Part shown: positions 22,301 through 35,416 of the stretch, in pieces
Layout of the letters: every line of letters starts with the position of its first letter
How positions within the stretch are numbered: position 1 is the first letter of the stretch
NCBI GenBank assembly: GCA_963920575.1
Contig: OY986975.1
Coordinates: 142,650 to 206,649 of the forward strand
Reading direction: 5' to 3'
Length of the DNA stretch: 64,000 nt
Source of the DNA: Narthecium ossifragum
Lineage: Eukaryota; Streptophyta; Magnoliopsida; Dioscoreales; Nartheciaceae
The notes under the pieces: generated by a model
The model's database searches: none
What the model was told of the DNA's origin: nothing
Seen by the model: only the letters and a program-made list of their open reading frames with translations
Program-made: the position numbers and the translations under genes

Positions 22301-25219
22301 ATTCTAGCACGTGTGCAAAACCATCTTAACGCAGTTTTTTGTAAGCTTCTGCGCAATTATGCAAATATAAATCTTTCTATAGTAAAAAACGACATTTATT
22401 TGAGATAAAGAATTCTACCCTTTGATCTGCACCTGCCATAGGTTCACAACTCCATCCAATGCACTGCAAGTTCATAAAACTACAAATTAAAAACTATGCT
22501 AAACACTTACTGCAAATGATATTTCAGGTGCAAAAATTAGGAGTGGCTTGTTCAGAACCAAATTCCAACAAAACAACAAAGATCAAACAGCATGAACCAT
22601 GATGTGCATAAAGTTACAAAGTTTCGGATCTAGCAAGAGGAAAGTTAGTGACAAGGATCAAACAAGGAGCCACATTGCTTCTGAACAATAAATAAAAGAG
22701 ATTTCTGTCCACAATCTGTATCGCAAGCAACCTTTGCTTGTACGCAATAATTTGCATCTCAATAAATTATGGGACAGAATCTATCAGGAAAGAGGTTCAT
22801 TCATGACTGGCTTGGCGTACCAACAACTACAAAGAATGTTCTCTGCAGTCCATTCATGACTTCGCCCATTATGGAAAATGCACCCACCAAAACTGCAGTG
22901 TAGCTTATGATAATCAAATCTAAAAGCATAACCATGTTAACCTTAACTAAAGAGTTCATATTGTCGCATCATCTATGGGTTGAGCCTGTACTTGATTAGC
23001 TCAGCTCACCAACCCACCAACTATTATCTGCAGCATGTACCATCAAATATAGACTACTGCAAAGTACAAACGGTCAGAGGTTTTTCTTTTCCTGATTAGT
23101 TAAGCCTTTTATCCCGGCTTAGGGTGGCAAATGCCCTACATTTCCAACAAAATTTGGGGGGTTGGGGATTAGAACCCAAGACCAACCCATTACCACCACC
23201 GGGGACTAACCATTTGAGCTGCACAGAAGGTTGCATCATGGCAAAACAGTTGTTTTGTTCCTTTGTCCATTTGTTAGATTACTTGCACAAGTCTCACATA
23301 AGAGAAACAAGAGTAACTTATGAGTTTTTGAAAGAAGAAGATACAGATACCAAAGGCAGGGATACAAGGGAAGGCAAAGTTTCAAGGACCAAGAGGAATG
23401 ATGTGATAGCAGAAATGGACACAGCTATACCTAGATAAATGAAAAGAGAATCAGGGGAACAAGTGGATAAGCTGCAAGAGTGTTAATAGTCATGTATAGT
23501 ACAAAAAAACATTTCTTTCAAGGGTGCATCTGTTGTTGACATAGCTACTTGCAGGATATGGTTGCACAATCACAAAAAAAAACCCATCCATTACTGTCAA
23601 GAAGAAACTAGTGAAGAGGAAAAGCAATTGATTGCATCATATGATGCCGAACAGCTTTAACAATGTGATTTTTTGTTGCATATTTCAACCATTTCATATG
23701 GCCGGTACTGAAACTAATTAGTAAGGTCTCAAAACTTCTTGTGTACAATGCACCTCTTGCATTGTATCCTGCTTCATAACATGTTCAACAAGAGAAGACT
23801 AGTAGCGCACATAAACCCGATGGTCTTTCTTATCATAATTTAAGGCCATGTTTTAGATGCCTGCAGACATCAAAGTTACAGTTTAAAGGCCATAACATAC
23901 ATTCATCTTGAGCAAATCTTGGAGAGCACAAACATATACACCAATATGCATTCAGAAGGACTTCAGTTAGTCCAGCTGTCCAAGAATGGATAGCATGACC
24001 AACTGTCTAATCATAGCTCCACTAGAGGTAAAATAGGTGGTCAACATCATAATAGAGAATGATATCCTTAGTTAGAGATGATTTTGCGATCATTTTATAA
24101 CTTGTCTATTTATCAGAACAGCCATCACTTGATACAATACTTCAAACAATAAGCAAGCACAAATTATTGGAAATACATAGTTATAGTGCATACTCAACTA
24201 CCTAGTAGCGAACATTTGATCATTGACTGGATTCAGCACAAGGCTTCTTAGCTTCCTTTTGTGCTGACTGGAGATATGGTTGCCAGGTTGGACACTGATC
24301 AGGCATGGTGATGCACAGGTGCGTATGCTTGGAATCAAATCATGATGCACTTTCGGAACTGTATGTCAGTGATAACCAAAAGTATTTCGAACGTTAAAGG
24401 AGAAATTTGTTATTAGAGTCCTAAATCAAAATATGAGAGCATTACCAGGGCTCTTTTTGTTCCTCTTTTCTCTTGATTCCACGGATCTCTCTGAGATTGG
24501 TCTACTTGTGGAGTCTAGTTTCGATCTCTCTGCCAGGCTCGAGTGGGCAGGGGAAGCGGACGAAGCAGTCGGCCTGCCAGCGCCTGTGCTGGCCCCTCCG
24601 CGGATGACATCTGTCTTGGCAGACTGCCTGATTCTTGTTGTCTCCACTAAGTGGTTGTGGTTGGTGATCTTCGAATTAATTGCAGGTATGACAAGTTGTG
24701 GTCGCGATGGGTGCGGCATGGCTGCTCGGTGATGGCCCCCGGTGAAACCGAAAGGGCTTGAGGATGCGCTCTCGACTTTCTTCTTGAGGGAATGGAGTCC
24801 ATTCGATACAGCTGTCTTAGATGAGGGGTTCCCTACTGCGGAGGGGGATCGGAGGCCAGCCAGATTGTCCCGAGCATCGCGCAGTTTCTTTTGAGCATCC
24901 TCCAGCTGCAGTTGCCGCAGAGTGAGAGAATTAGACAAGCTTGCTTAGGAGATGTTTATGAATTATGAATCGATCCCACGTGAAGAATGCAAGGATGAGA
25001 GAGAGAAGAAGAAGAAGAGACCTGTGATTCGTACTGGGCTATCTTGCCTTTCATAGTTTGAACCTCCTTTGCTCGATGCTCGATGAGAGCAACGAGGGCT
25101 TCCTCCTGCTCGGGGATGAACTCGGCATCTACATGCCCCGCTGCTCCACTGGATTCGGCGACGCTTTCTCCGTCACCAGATCGCTCGATCTTTGGCTTTT
25201 TTATCTGATGGGGTTCCAT
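16326..25219 (-). CDS. Coiled-coil WD40-repeat protein, 568 aa, seven exons
   Basis: Exons on minus: 25022-25219, 24446-24905, 24202-24358, 22419-22463, 20282-20447, 17480-17841 and 16326-16644. They sum to 1707 bases, 569 codons exactly, each intron GT..AG. The N-terminus (MEPHQIKKPKIE) leads into an acidic stretch and a coiled coil (about residues 35-85: QEEALVALIEHRAKEVQ, LEDAQKKLRDARDNL). A serine-rich linker follows (about 86-215), then WD40 blades (LRSLVLNPVNDQMFATSALD, EDLTWHPDGDTIFAAYSADG, FVTGGSDHAVIIWHEKDGS, IMSAGADKRIIGFDLLEGR, SWSPDGWYIFSGSADPVIH, AHQKRVFKAVWHE). It is a conserved single-copy type of plant WD40 protein with no role I can name safely; blades usually act as a protein-binding platform. 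The 45-base exon 4 is a microexon. It is divergent from the tRNA-binding gene. Confidence 0.93.
18315..18590. mobile_element. MITE in intron 6 of the WD40 gene
   Basis: Terminal inverted repeats of about 27 bases: left GGGCCTGCAGTACTTCATCA, right (read inverted) AGGCCTGCAGTACTTTATCA, both followed by ACTGCAG. Inside are a (GA)n run at 18431-18451, a hairpin at about 18459-18490 (CTCACCCGTT...AACGGGTGAG) and a second ATCAACTGC-type motif. A target duplication is not clear, so the superfamily is open (PIF/Harbinger or hAT). Confidence 0.7.
19797..19824. repeat. Homopolymer: 28 consecutive C
   Basis: An unbroken C28 run in intron 5 of the WD40 gene (between exons at 20282 and 17841). In the transcript it is G28. 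Its true length may be uncertain because homopolymers are error-prone. Confidence 0.95.
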
Positions 25220-25747
25220 AGATTGGAGTTATGGTAGGCCCGACCAGAGCAGGAGCAGGGTCTAAACGAGGAGTCACCCTCGGCCGCGGGTGCGTGGACG
25301 AGCGAACGCGTAGATCAAAGGATTCCTCGTTCAATACCTGAGAAGACGGAGGAGTGTGCAAAGGCGGGAAGGTGACAGGATGCCAGGCCAGGAGGCGGAG
25401 GGAGAAAGATTCGAAACAAAGAACTCAAAAAGAAATTTTGAGGCCTGTATATGTGTAGAGATTGGGAGCGAGCAAGCCCTCGGCCCCCCCTCTTGTTATT
25501 GTTCCCATCCCATCCCATCCCATCACATCACATCACATCGAGTGAGTTAAAGTTGGCGCCTCCTCCGCCCCGCCAAATACCGGACCACATTAAAAACTCC
25601 CTCCTGCCTCAACTCAATTCAGTTGGGTCCAGGACCCAATGGTGGAACCACGTACTTCTGACTCGACTCCTATCACCTTCGGCACCCGCAGAGAACGAGG
25701 AGGAGACGAGAGGATAGCGTGCTTCCATTCCACCTGAGGTGAATCTG
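25220..25747. promoter_or_regulatory. Divergent promoter between the WD40 and tRNA-binding genes
   Basis: 528 bases separate the two start codons, so both 5' UTRs and core promoters must fit here. It holds short tandem repeats CATCC and CACAT at 25503-25541 and is GC-rich on both sides. No TATA box is obvious, as expected for housekeeping genes. Confidence 0.75.
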
Positions 25748-28700
25748 ATGGCTTTAGCGGCGGTGCCGAGGAGCGGCGCCATCCTCCGTATCTCCTCCGC
25801 TCTCCCTAGTCGTCGGTGTGTAACCAATTCCCGCATCCCAATCCCTCGAGTTCATGCGCTGGCCCGGGGTTCTTGCGGACGCTGCCTCCTCCTCTCGCTT
25901 CTCCCCTCCTCCTCTTCTTCCTTCTCTCGCGCTAGGAGACTCTGCTCCTCCTCGGTGCCGTACGCGTCGGACGCGCCCACCGAATCGGCGGCTGCTTCAC
26001 CGCCGAACCCAACCTCCTCTGACCCCGTGAGCGAGGCAGCAGCCGCACTCGATATCAGGGTGGGACGCATCCTGAAGGCGTGGAGGCATCCGGAGGCGGA
26101 ATCCCTTTATGTGGAGGAGGTGGACGTGGGAGAGGCCGAGCCGAGGACCATCTGTAGCGGCCTCGTCAACTACGTTCCCCTCGACCAGCTCCAGGTTCGT
26201 CCCTCGGAGCTGATCATTCTCCACTCCATCTTCTTTCTCAGATAAGTTAGAACCTACGTGTGTTTTTGCTTATGCTGCAAGCCTGCAGCCAATTTAAAGG
26301 GGCCTTAAGGTTTTGTTCACGATTAATTGTCCTACGGTGCTGTTTGGTTGCTACTTGCTACTGCATTTGATGAAATAGGCTTCAGAAATTGATTGTGCTA
26401 AAATTACTTTAGCACTATATTTATTAATTGGAGTTTTAGCAAGCTAGTTCTTTTTTTTTTTTTTTTTCTGTAACTGGTCTTGAAAAAACTTTTGAGATAG
26501 CAAATTATGTTTGCTGAAAAACGAGTCGCGTGCCTTCTGCAAAAAACCTTTGTTTAACTAGTATCAACCAAATAGCTTTTCCATGTCCCAAATGTTAAAT
26601 GAAGGAAGATTGTTACTTTTGTGCACACTAGATAGCAAAAATACATAGTGCTAAATGCATGTCGGAATGGGTCTCAAATTTGGCACCAGAGTGCATGCGA
26701 CCATAGTATGCGGCACATGGAGAGTCGCAAATTGAATATAAACTTTCTAGAACTTTAACTTCAACATTCTTATTGGTTGAGGATTATCAAAATTGAGCAT
26801 GAGTAACAAGTAATAACCTGCATATTTGGATTAGTAACCCTTGTCTTTCTGTTTGAAGAGGATATCAACGAAATGAGGTCTCATTTCCATCCTTTCCTAC
26901 TCTACTAGGGATTACCTTGGGAAAATTCTGTGTTTTGAACAGGTTGGTGATAAGTACTGTTGTATTTGCTCCTTATTCGTAGGGGAGTTTTTGAAGGTTC
27001 AAACAGAAAGTTTGAGTGAATTTGACCACTATGTGAAACATTAATCAGCACTTAGAAAAGGTTTTGCTCATCGACCTATGAACTCATACCACCATTAAAA
27101 ACTTATGGGCTCATGGTTAAAGAAATTACCCGTTTTGACCTATAACCAGCCTTGCCAGTACATGTGAGGTAGAAATCACGTGGATTTGTAAGTAGTTGAT
27201 GCTTCCAAAAGGAAGATATACGGAAACTTGAGATTACAATCGCCACACCCCAAATATTAGTAGGCATGTTAACCAATAATAATAATACTTCTTGAGTTTG
27301 CTGTATAAACTCCAAATAACTCAAACAAAAGCAACTAAGTTTTATAGTTTCATGAATTAAATTGTGTTAGAAGGATAACCTGAGATCTCAAAATTTTATA
27401 ATTTAATCAGACTCGGATCTTGTTACCATGATAAGCACTCAACACATGTTCTAGTTCATCAAAGATAACTGAATTGACCTGTAGTTAAGATGGCTTTGAA
27501 TTCCTGCCAACTTGAATCACCAGATCATCTCTTTCAAATCCCAAAACTAGAGGGGCTTTTTTGTGCTATTAGCCGACGAACCAGCTCAGTAAGTAGGTAG
27601 TTGGACTAAAGTATGGAATTGATCCATCGAGTGAAACCTTCCTTGGCCAAAATACCATTAACCAATAACCATTTCAGAATTTAATTTCTCATGAAATGAC
27701 TACAATGTTTGCAATCAATAAGCCTTTAAGAATCTAATTTCACATGAAACAACTACGATGTTTGCTAGTTTAATTTTGTAATATCTGAAACATTATAGAG
27801 CATAACATACTTTGTCATTTTCAAACCTCGCTAAAATCCTCTCAGTATCTTATTGTTCATTGTTAGACACTTCCCTCATCTGCTATGCGGTTCCCTGTTA
27901 GAACTATGACCTCTTCTTTGTGCTAAGAAGATGCAAACCTCATTTTTGGAGCCATTAGCGTCTGATATCCTCTTTGAAAATCATTGCAAGATGTTTCTCT
28001 GTCTAGAAACATGGCTGCACCTTCTCTCTTACTGTTCCCACTCTCCGCCCTGACAACACAGTAGCCGCAATGAAACAAAAAAAAGAGAGAGGGCAAAGCC
28101 TTCTTTATTTTTCCTGTTGTCTCCTCCGGCTTCCTTATCTTCACCTCATCAGAGGAGGAGAAAAATATAAGCTCCTGGGTCCTCTCTCCTCATCCTCCCA
28201 CTCTGAGTCATGGAAGATGAGGTTAGTGAGGACGCAATGAACAAAAAATGATGAGCATCAATCGCCATATGATTTGCTGCTAAGAATTCTCATGTCAAAA
28301 AAAACATATGCCAATGAGATATGGTCTCTAAATGGTTCTTGTTTTAGTTCGTCCTAGAAGATTATACATCCCGAGATAGTCTCATCTAACAGTTTCACCA
28401 CTAGTTAGTCTTACGGCTGCAATTCTGAATCCGCCTAGATAATTTCACCACTAGTTAGTCTTACGGCTTGGCATTCAAAGCCAACCTATCTAGCCTGTTC
28501 TAACCATTGAAATTGTCATCCACAGTTCAGACCAAACGCTCACCATCTGTCATTCTCTTTCTAACCTTGTATGTGTGACCCAGCACACTGATTGGTCCAA
28601 GTTGATGGAGATGAGAACAAAGCCAAAGAGGAGGAAACCCCTTTATCACTTAGGAGGCTTTTAATTTTTGTTGCCTTTTTTTGGTAAACAGAATTGATTG

Positions 28701-29920
28701 AGGGTTAAATTTGAAAATTTACATACCTAATGTATCTCACAGTACATTCTTCTAAGTGGCTATTAGTATCTGCTCTTGCATAAATCTCAACAAATGAAAA
28801 GAGATTGTGATCTATGACCTTTAGGTGTTATGCCTTATTTTTCATGGAAGCGTATATTTATGCAGGACAGTAAAGTAGTCGTCCTAGCAAATCTTAAAGC
28901 AAGGAACATGAGAGGCATTAAGTCAAATGGAATGTTGATGGCTGCTTCTGATGCATGTCATGAGACTGTTGAACTTCTTATACCTCCTGAAGGTTCAGTC
29001 CCTGGGGAGAGGATTTGGTTTGGTATGGAAGATGAAAAAGAACAGCCAGATGCTGCCACACCAAATCAGGTAACGAACTATTGCATCCCAACTTCATGTT
29101 TGCTTGGGATGTTTCAGATTCCATTTTTTCCTGGAGCTATATCCCCAAGTAAAAAAATCTTGACTGGTATGGATGTCTAATCTCCCTGCATCTCACATAT
29201 TTATCTTCTTCTTTTGCCACCTAAAGAATGTGATTAAAACAAAGCATCCACATGCATTTACATAATCAAGATGTCATGAATTGACCCTTGTTAGCTTGCT
29301 AAAAGTAAAACCTGCGTCCTCCCCCACTGTTGATGTAGTCAATTCCCATCACCAATACTTCGTAGACAATTTAAGCAGCTATTAAGCATAAAATCATACC
29401 CGCTTGTCATTTTTTTTTCCAAGCACTATCCTCGATAAAGTAAGCATCGTGAATATGTAATCTAATCACATTCTCTTGGCCATCTGATGCTGATATGTGG
29501 ATGTGCAAGCATCAGGTTAAATGTTTCATTTTTTCTGCTTTCTTCTGAGCAGAATCATCAGTATAAACAGCTGCCACATTCTTAGCTTAGGTGACTCTAA
29601 AAATTTAGCTGTTCACAGATTTTTTTTTAATGTGTTAATGCATAATAGCTGCAGTCTAATATTCCACTTGATGAGTTCAAGAGCAACCTAGTGTGTGAAT
29701 TTTGTTTTTACTGTTTCCATTCTTGTTATGGACTGATGGGAAGTCCTGTACTGCTACGAACATGGTCGTTCCCCAGGTTCAAAAGAAAAAATTGTGGGAA
29801 ACTGTGCAACCCCATCTGAAGACTACAGATTCGTGCATGGCCGTGCTTGGCGAGCATCCCATGCGAACTTCAACAGGCATGATCTCGTGCAAATCTCTGA
29901 AGAATGCAAACATATCCTGA
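25748..29920 (+). CDS. tRNA-binding (EMAPII/ARC1-like OB-fold) protein, organelle-targeted, 264 aa
   Basis: Exons 25748-26194, 28866-29069 and 29777-29920 (447+204+144 bases, all phase 0) give 264 residues and a TAA stop. The upstream in-frame GTG at 25739 is not used; ATG at 25748 is the first. The first 75 residues are rich in S, R and A without acidic residues ([20 protein letters not shown]), like a plastid or mitochondrial transit peptide. The tRNA-binding OB fold follows: [60 protein letters not shown], then WFGMEDE and the C-terminal [11 protein letters not shown]. This fold also occurs in bacterial MetRS C-termini, yeast Arc1 and human AIMP1, where it raises tRNA affinity of synthetases. 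It is probably a short organellar version. Intron 1 is 2.7 kb and holds a possible MITE. Confidence 0.92.
26337..26575. mobile_element. Possible MITE in intron 1 of the tRNA-binding gene
   Basis: Imperfect terminal inverted repeats: GCTGTTTGGTTGCTACT at the left edge and, read inverted, GCTATTTGGTTGATACT at the right edge. An internal TTTAGCA/TGCTAAA palindrome and a long T run lie between. No sure target duplication. Confidence 0.5.
28393..28490 (+). repeat. Short tandem duplication, about 49-base period
   Basis: TTTCACCACTAGTTAGTC followed by TTACGGCT occurs at 28393 and again at 28442, inside intron 1 of the tRNA-binding gene. Confidence 0.8.
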
Positions 29921-30120
29921 TCCTGTACCTTCCCGTGAAGTTAAGGTTGACTTGGTTCAGCATCGTGTCATTTGAAAGCTCTCCATTTCTGCGCCTGCTT
30001 GGCTCTTATTACGAAAGTTTTGTCGTACATGTCAAAGAGTACATAGAGATGAAGGGAGTTTTGATTCTAAGGAAGCAAATGAGTCAAACTGCAACTACTA
30101 GTGTGGTGGTGTAACTGTTA

Positions 30121-30312
30121 AGACTTGATTTTTGATTTCTCTTTTTTTTTCTCAATTTTGTTCTCAATTTCGTGTTGTTGTTTTTTTTTAAAAATAGTTT
30201 TGTTTCTTTTTTTTCATTAGTTTTGTTTTTCTTTAATCAGTTTTTTAATTTTATTTCTTTTTTTATCAGTTTTGTTTTTCTTTTTGGATAAACAGATTTT
30301 TTTATTATATGT

Positions 30313-30343
<31 letters not shown>

Positions 30344-31430
30344 TTTTTGGGAGTGATTATTTGTAAAATTTTTATAAAAAAAGTATAAAAATATGGATCA
30401 AAATAAAAAGTATATATATGAAAATAACAAAAATACTAACGGTTAAAAAATGCATTGTGGTTTGTGAAAAGCCTTTTAAATCAATATTGATTTAGCAATA
30501 TTCAGATAAGAGTACATGTAACAATACACCAAAAAAAAAGATATACATAAAAATGTATAAAAATATAAATTCTAATCAATATTGCTTTCAAATTTTGCTT
30601 CTGGCGCGCTTGGTGTTGTATACTTCGTATCACAAATGAACACGTGTCATATAACGAGTAGCCCATCCTTTAGTTTCGTACAATGAATGTTGCCACCACC
30701 ACATTGGAATGGGTGATAAAGAAAACTTGCACAAAGTGATTGTCAACATGGACAATAGAAGAATTCATGTAGTGGTCATCCACATATCACAATATTTTGA
30801 AATGTTTACAATTTTAAAATTTGAATTTTTTACCATTTTAAATTTCTACAATTTGAAAATTGAAATTTAAAATTGTTATGAATTGAAAATTGAAATTTTT
30901 ACATTTGAAATTTTAATTTTTTTGAAATTTATACGATTTGAAATTTTAATTTTTAAATTTTTAAGATATGAAATTTGAAATTTTTACGATTTAATGTCTT
31001 AATAAATTAAAATATGAAGATGTGTTTTGGAAAGTGTATTTTCAACTTTTTTTTTCTCCAAAATAGGCTAAATACCTAAAACTTCATGTAGCCAGTTTAA
31101 TTGCCGGATTGGGTCCAAACAAAGCACCCCCGATCTCTTTTCGTAAGAAATAATAAACAAGACTGATTAAAAAAACAAAACTAATAAAAAAACTAAATAA
31201 AAATTAAACAAAACTGAAAAAAAAAACAAAGGAAAAAAAACTCACAAAAAATGGGGAGGGAAATTAAAGAAAACTGAAAGAAAGAAGAAAATATGGCAAA
31301 TAGAATAAATATAGAGAGATTTAGAGAGAAAAGTGGGAAATGGGGGTATAACGGTAAAAATGCAAGGGATAGTGCGGGTGTTAGAGGGGGGCGGGGGCGA
31401 GTAGCATTGCATGTTAAACCGTCAATTTAT
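30121..31430. repeat. AT-rich block with a likely long inverted repeat
   Basis: Left arm about 30200-30300 (ATTAGTTTTGTTTTTC then TTTAATCAGT) matches the inverse of the right arm about 31150-31240 (ACTGATTAAAA then CAAAACTAAT). Between them is very AT-rich DNA with many AATTTGAAAATTGAAATTTT-like palindromes (30795-31000). The right flank is purine-rich with GGGG tracts (31330-31405). It separates the 3' ends of the tRNA-binding and GRAM genes. It may be a fold-back element, but low complexity makes chance matches possible. Confidence 0.5.
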
Positions 31431-31716
31431 AGTGATATCTCATGTTTGCACAGGCCCGATGGCAGTTGAAACAAGATGCAGTCATCAGCATACTATGTTT
31501 CACGTTGATCCTCACACCAAGCAAGTTTTCATTCTCCGAACAATTTTTTTTTTGTTTTTTGGAACTTCCATTGTCCATTCCTATTATTGAACAAAAAACA
31601 AAAAACGAAATGTGTCATGGTACACAGCCATCCAATATTGTATATACAGTCTTCTCGTTCATGTGTTCACAAATGCATCATCACATTATAAGAGGCTTTT
31701 AGCAGAGAGATGATAA

Positions 31717-34700
31717 CTAGTAGGAGCTTTCCACTGGCTGGGAATGATATGCCCTTCGCCTTAGCTGTGACTCTGGTGCAGGTTGCTGCAAGAAGATGCG
31801 AGTCGGATCGTTTGGATCCACATACCTGCAACAATTGCAAATGCTATTAGCATGCAAACCAAATGCCTCCTCCATCATTGAACGCACCGAATACGAAGAT
31901 CAGCGCTCCATCTGTTTACTTACGCCTGTCTCATCATTTCATCCACTGGAGTTTGAGCAGCTTGTAAAGGATCCACGTGAGGTGTGGCTTCCTGAGCAGG
32001 AGCTGCAAACTGTTGATGGTACTGCCTTACTGATGCGATCAGATTCATGAAAAGAGGAACGAAGGTTGCACACCCACCATTCTTGAACAAGATTTTGAAA
32101 GAATGAGTGGAGGAGAGAGCCCTGTTCTGGTCTTCATGGACAACCTATACTCGTTGGAATTAGGATAAGCTATCAGGGATATATATAAGCAGGAACATGA
32201 GTTAGCCAACTGAAGGATAAACTTACAGGCTCCACAAATCCAGATATATTGTTGCAAGCGAAAATTGGCTGGTTGAATTTTTCGCCATGCACATACAACT
32301 GCAAAAGACAACGGGTTGAGCTCTATGTTGTCAAGTTAAGTGGATATGAACGAAGCAATTATAGAGGCATATGCCATTAATGAACCTTATGTGTAGCTAT
32401 CATGACTGTACTTTACCCCAATATGTGTTTTATTTTACTCATTCAAAAAGAACCTGAGGGGAAGGCAAATGACTAAAAAATGCAAATAATTTGCAAAAAG
32501 TAGTGATTTAAGTTTTATGAAGATGACCATTTGGTGAGACATTTTAAAGTCTCAACTCTTTAAGTCCATTGGAGATAATTTTGAGGATTTTCACACTACC
32601 CCCACGTTGTGAAAGAGCTTTCATAGCATGGAGGAACCATAAACTTTAAACCACACCCACCATTGAGACATATGACTTCTTTGCTATGTGCTTGGCGACT
32701 TAAATATGTGAAACACTACAAAGTTTTCCTAGTCAAATACTATTTGCCCTAAAAATGAATAAAAGCATGACCAAAATAGAGGACAAACCGAATAATAGAA
32801 AAGGTAAAGGAGGTCAACACAAACTTATGAAGGCGGGGAAGAAAGTAAAGTCTCTCAAAAGGGAGGCGGCAGCTCACAACTTTGAAGCGGTCAACCAATA
32901 CAGAAGTCTAGGTCGTTGCAGAGACAAGATGATTGGAGATGAAAGCCGAGTATAAATGATCTTTACAGAAACACTCGCATGATGTATCCAACAACTTGAG
33001 CTTAGAAACTTAAGATATTGACTTCACAAGAGGGACCTATCTCATTTGGTCCAGGATAGAAGAGACTCCCCAATGGTCGTTATCCAATGACAAGGACACT
33101 AACCAGCTCTTTACTTGCATTGATTTTAAGGTTAGAATAGCTTGCCTTTATTTTAATATTTAAATGCCTAAAGAACCTAGGGTAGTAAGGATTGATGGAG
33201 AGAACCAAAAGTGCAAGGCTTTCATATTCCCTCTTCTTGGTGTCCTAAAGAACAAAGCTTAATAGCTTAAAAGTACATCAGACAGCACTCACAGAAAACT
33301 TCATGGTTGGTTCCCAGTTCCAAGTAGATATGATCTTATATCCAGATAGTTCAAATAACAAATGGATAAGAAACTCTCTCTCATTTTCACTTAAGAAAAT
33401 TTGATCAATAACAGTACTAGTTTTGATTCTTTATGGCTGATAACTTAAATAGATAACCTGCATATCAGTTGAGCCCATGTACACGTACTAGATAAAAACG
33501 GGCACTTCTTACAAAGCAGCATGACCACCAAGATGAAGCAAAGCAATTAGAGAAGTTCTGTACAGTAGGTATTTAAACGTTGATTAAGTAACTCAGCAAA
33601 CTGTTTCAGAAATATCAGCATGAAATTGAAAGTGCTTAGGGGAGAAATATCTAGGAATTCATACCAGCGGCATGTCAAAAGCCATAAAGCTTCCCACAGG
33701 TTTATCTGCCACAAACACCATTCGAATATTTGACAAGTATATAACCCCATGCACTTTGACATCACCACCAAGAGTTCTGAAAGGGAGGGTTTAAGACAAA
33801 ACTTGTCAGTAGAGCATAGCCATGTATCCACACGAATAATCCTATGAGTTCTCGAAGCTGAGCAAAAGCACAAATTTCCCAGCTTAACAACAAGTACATA
33901 TAGATATCAGTCAAGGGCCAAGGCACACTAAGTGGGTAACTCTAAGTTTAATCGAGTCAAATTCTAATGGCTTACTTTGAACTTTTTCTCTGTAGACAGA
34001 GGGGAAAGTCCACAAGTTGAAAAACTCTACACAAAGACACTAAAACTGCAACATAGGAAATGGCAGGAGCTTCAGCCTAGAGTTACTACAATAAATATGT
34101 AAGCTCTAATACATGGATTTATTCGATGCATTGGACAATAAACGGCAGAACAATCTAGTATACATTACACCTGAGCTTCAACATTGTTATACACATGCCA
34201 AGCACTATGGTAGTAAGTCTAACAGAAAGTTATCCAAAGGGATTAAGTTTCTTAAGTCTGTAAGTCTGTACAGAGCAATATATGTAGCAACATTGTACAA
34301 GCAAATAGCACATAGGCTATGACCGATACATTCCTCTAAATATAACTTTGTAAGGATCAACACTTCATATCCAATCTTCAATGAACTGGTGTAGGGCAAT
34401 TAATGGAATCTCCTTGATCATACTACTGGAGTTTGACCTCCATATAAGATGCTAGTCTTATGATGGGAGAAACACTTCCAAGGTCCCCCTCCTGCTAGGG
34501 GTAAAGCTTTGAGAACTCCAATCATCCTCAGCATCAACGGTTGGAGAAGATCAAAGAAAAAAAATTTGAGGACTCCAATAATCCTCAGCATCACGGATTG
34601 GATAATAACAAAGAGAGCAGACCAGATACCTTACGGGCTCGTGTAGTTGTACATCGATGAATGGCTACAATGTATTTGATGCACAGTAACTGAAATGATT

Positions 34701-35416
34701 TAATGCCAGCATAAAAGACAATTTTTTGACAAGAAATATAGAGTAATCCATGCATTACAGTTTAGTTTTGCTAATGATGTAAGACTTCCAATGAGTACGG
34801 TTGTTTTCATAGATAGATTTTAAGCTCGCCCCCTGTGCGTTAATCACTACTTGGGGTTCCAAATTCACGCATGGTATAAGTCCCTTGAAGAAGTCACTCG
34901 AGACAAAATTATGACCTTTTCTTCCCTTACAAAATGCTCTAATATGCAGTTGCCACAAGCAAGAAGATATGAAGGCTCTACCAAAAGCATGTTTATATCT
35001 CAATAAATAATTAAAACCGAGGAATTATTGGAGCCATTATACAAGCACCGCGCAGTCCCTGCGATGATCTAATTCTAGCCAGGGCCAGAATAGATTAGAG
35101 CCATTTTTCTTCCGGCGAAGTTGCTAATCAATATTGTCTATCACGTGAAACAGGTCACAGTTCTGACGATTCTTATTCTAATCGAAAGATCTAAAATTCA
35201 TGAGGTATTAGGTTGGAGGCACAGGATTACTTGAAGACGGATGGAGCATAACACGCTTTTAGATAAAGAGATCGATGATAACAGAGGAAGAGGAAGAGAG
35301 ACGGACCCGGGGATTTTGTTGACATGGAACTCGACGGCATCCCGGGAGAGGACGAACATCTCGTTGACGAAGGGGACGGGCATCCCGTTTGCAAACAGCT
35401 GGGGGTTCACAGCCAT
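31717..35416 (-). CDS. GRAM-domain WBP2-like (stress-induced UPF0664 type) protein, 207 aa
   Basis: Exons on minus: 35307-35416, 33665-33776, 32227-32298, 31924-32144 and 31717-31825. They sum to 624 bases, 208 codons, with GT..AG introns. The start is the ATG at 35416 (MAVNPQLFANGMPVPFVNEM); the longer upstream open frame is 5' UTR. The GRAM/PH-like core covers about residues 20-135 (VIYLSNIRMVFVADKPVGSF, LYVHGEKFNQPIF, THSFKILFKNGGCATFVPLF). The tail has VDPLQAAQTPVDEMMR and YVDPNDPTRIFLQQP. Homologues in plants, fungi and animals (WBP2 N-terminal domain) bind lipids or act as adaptors. The PPxY motifs of animal WBP2 are not seen. It is divergent from the DUF1350 gene. Confidence 0.93.
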
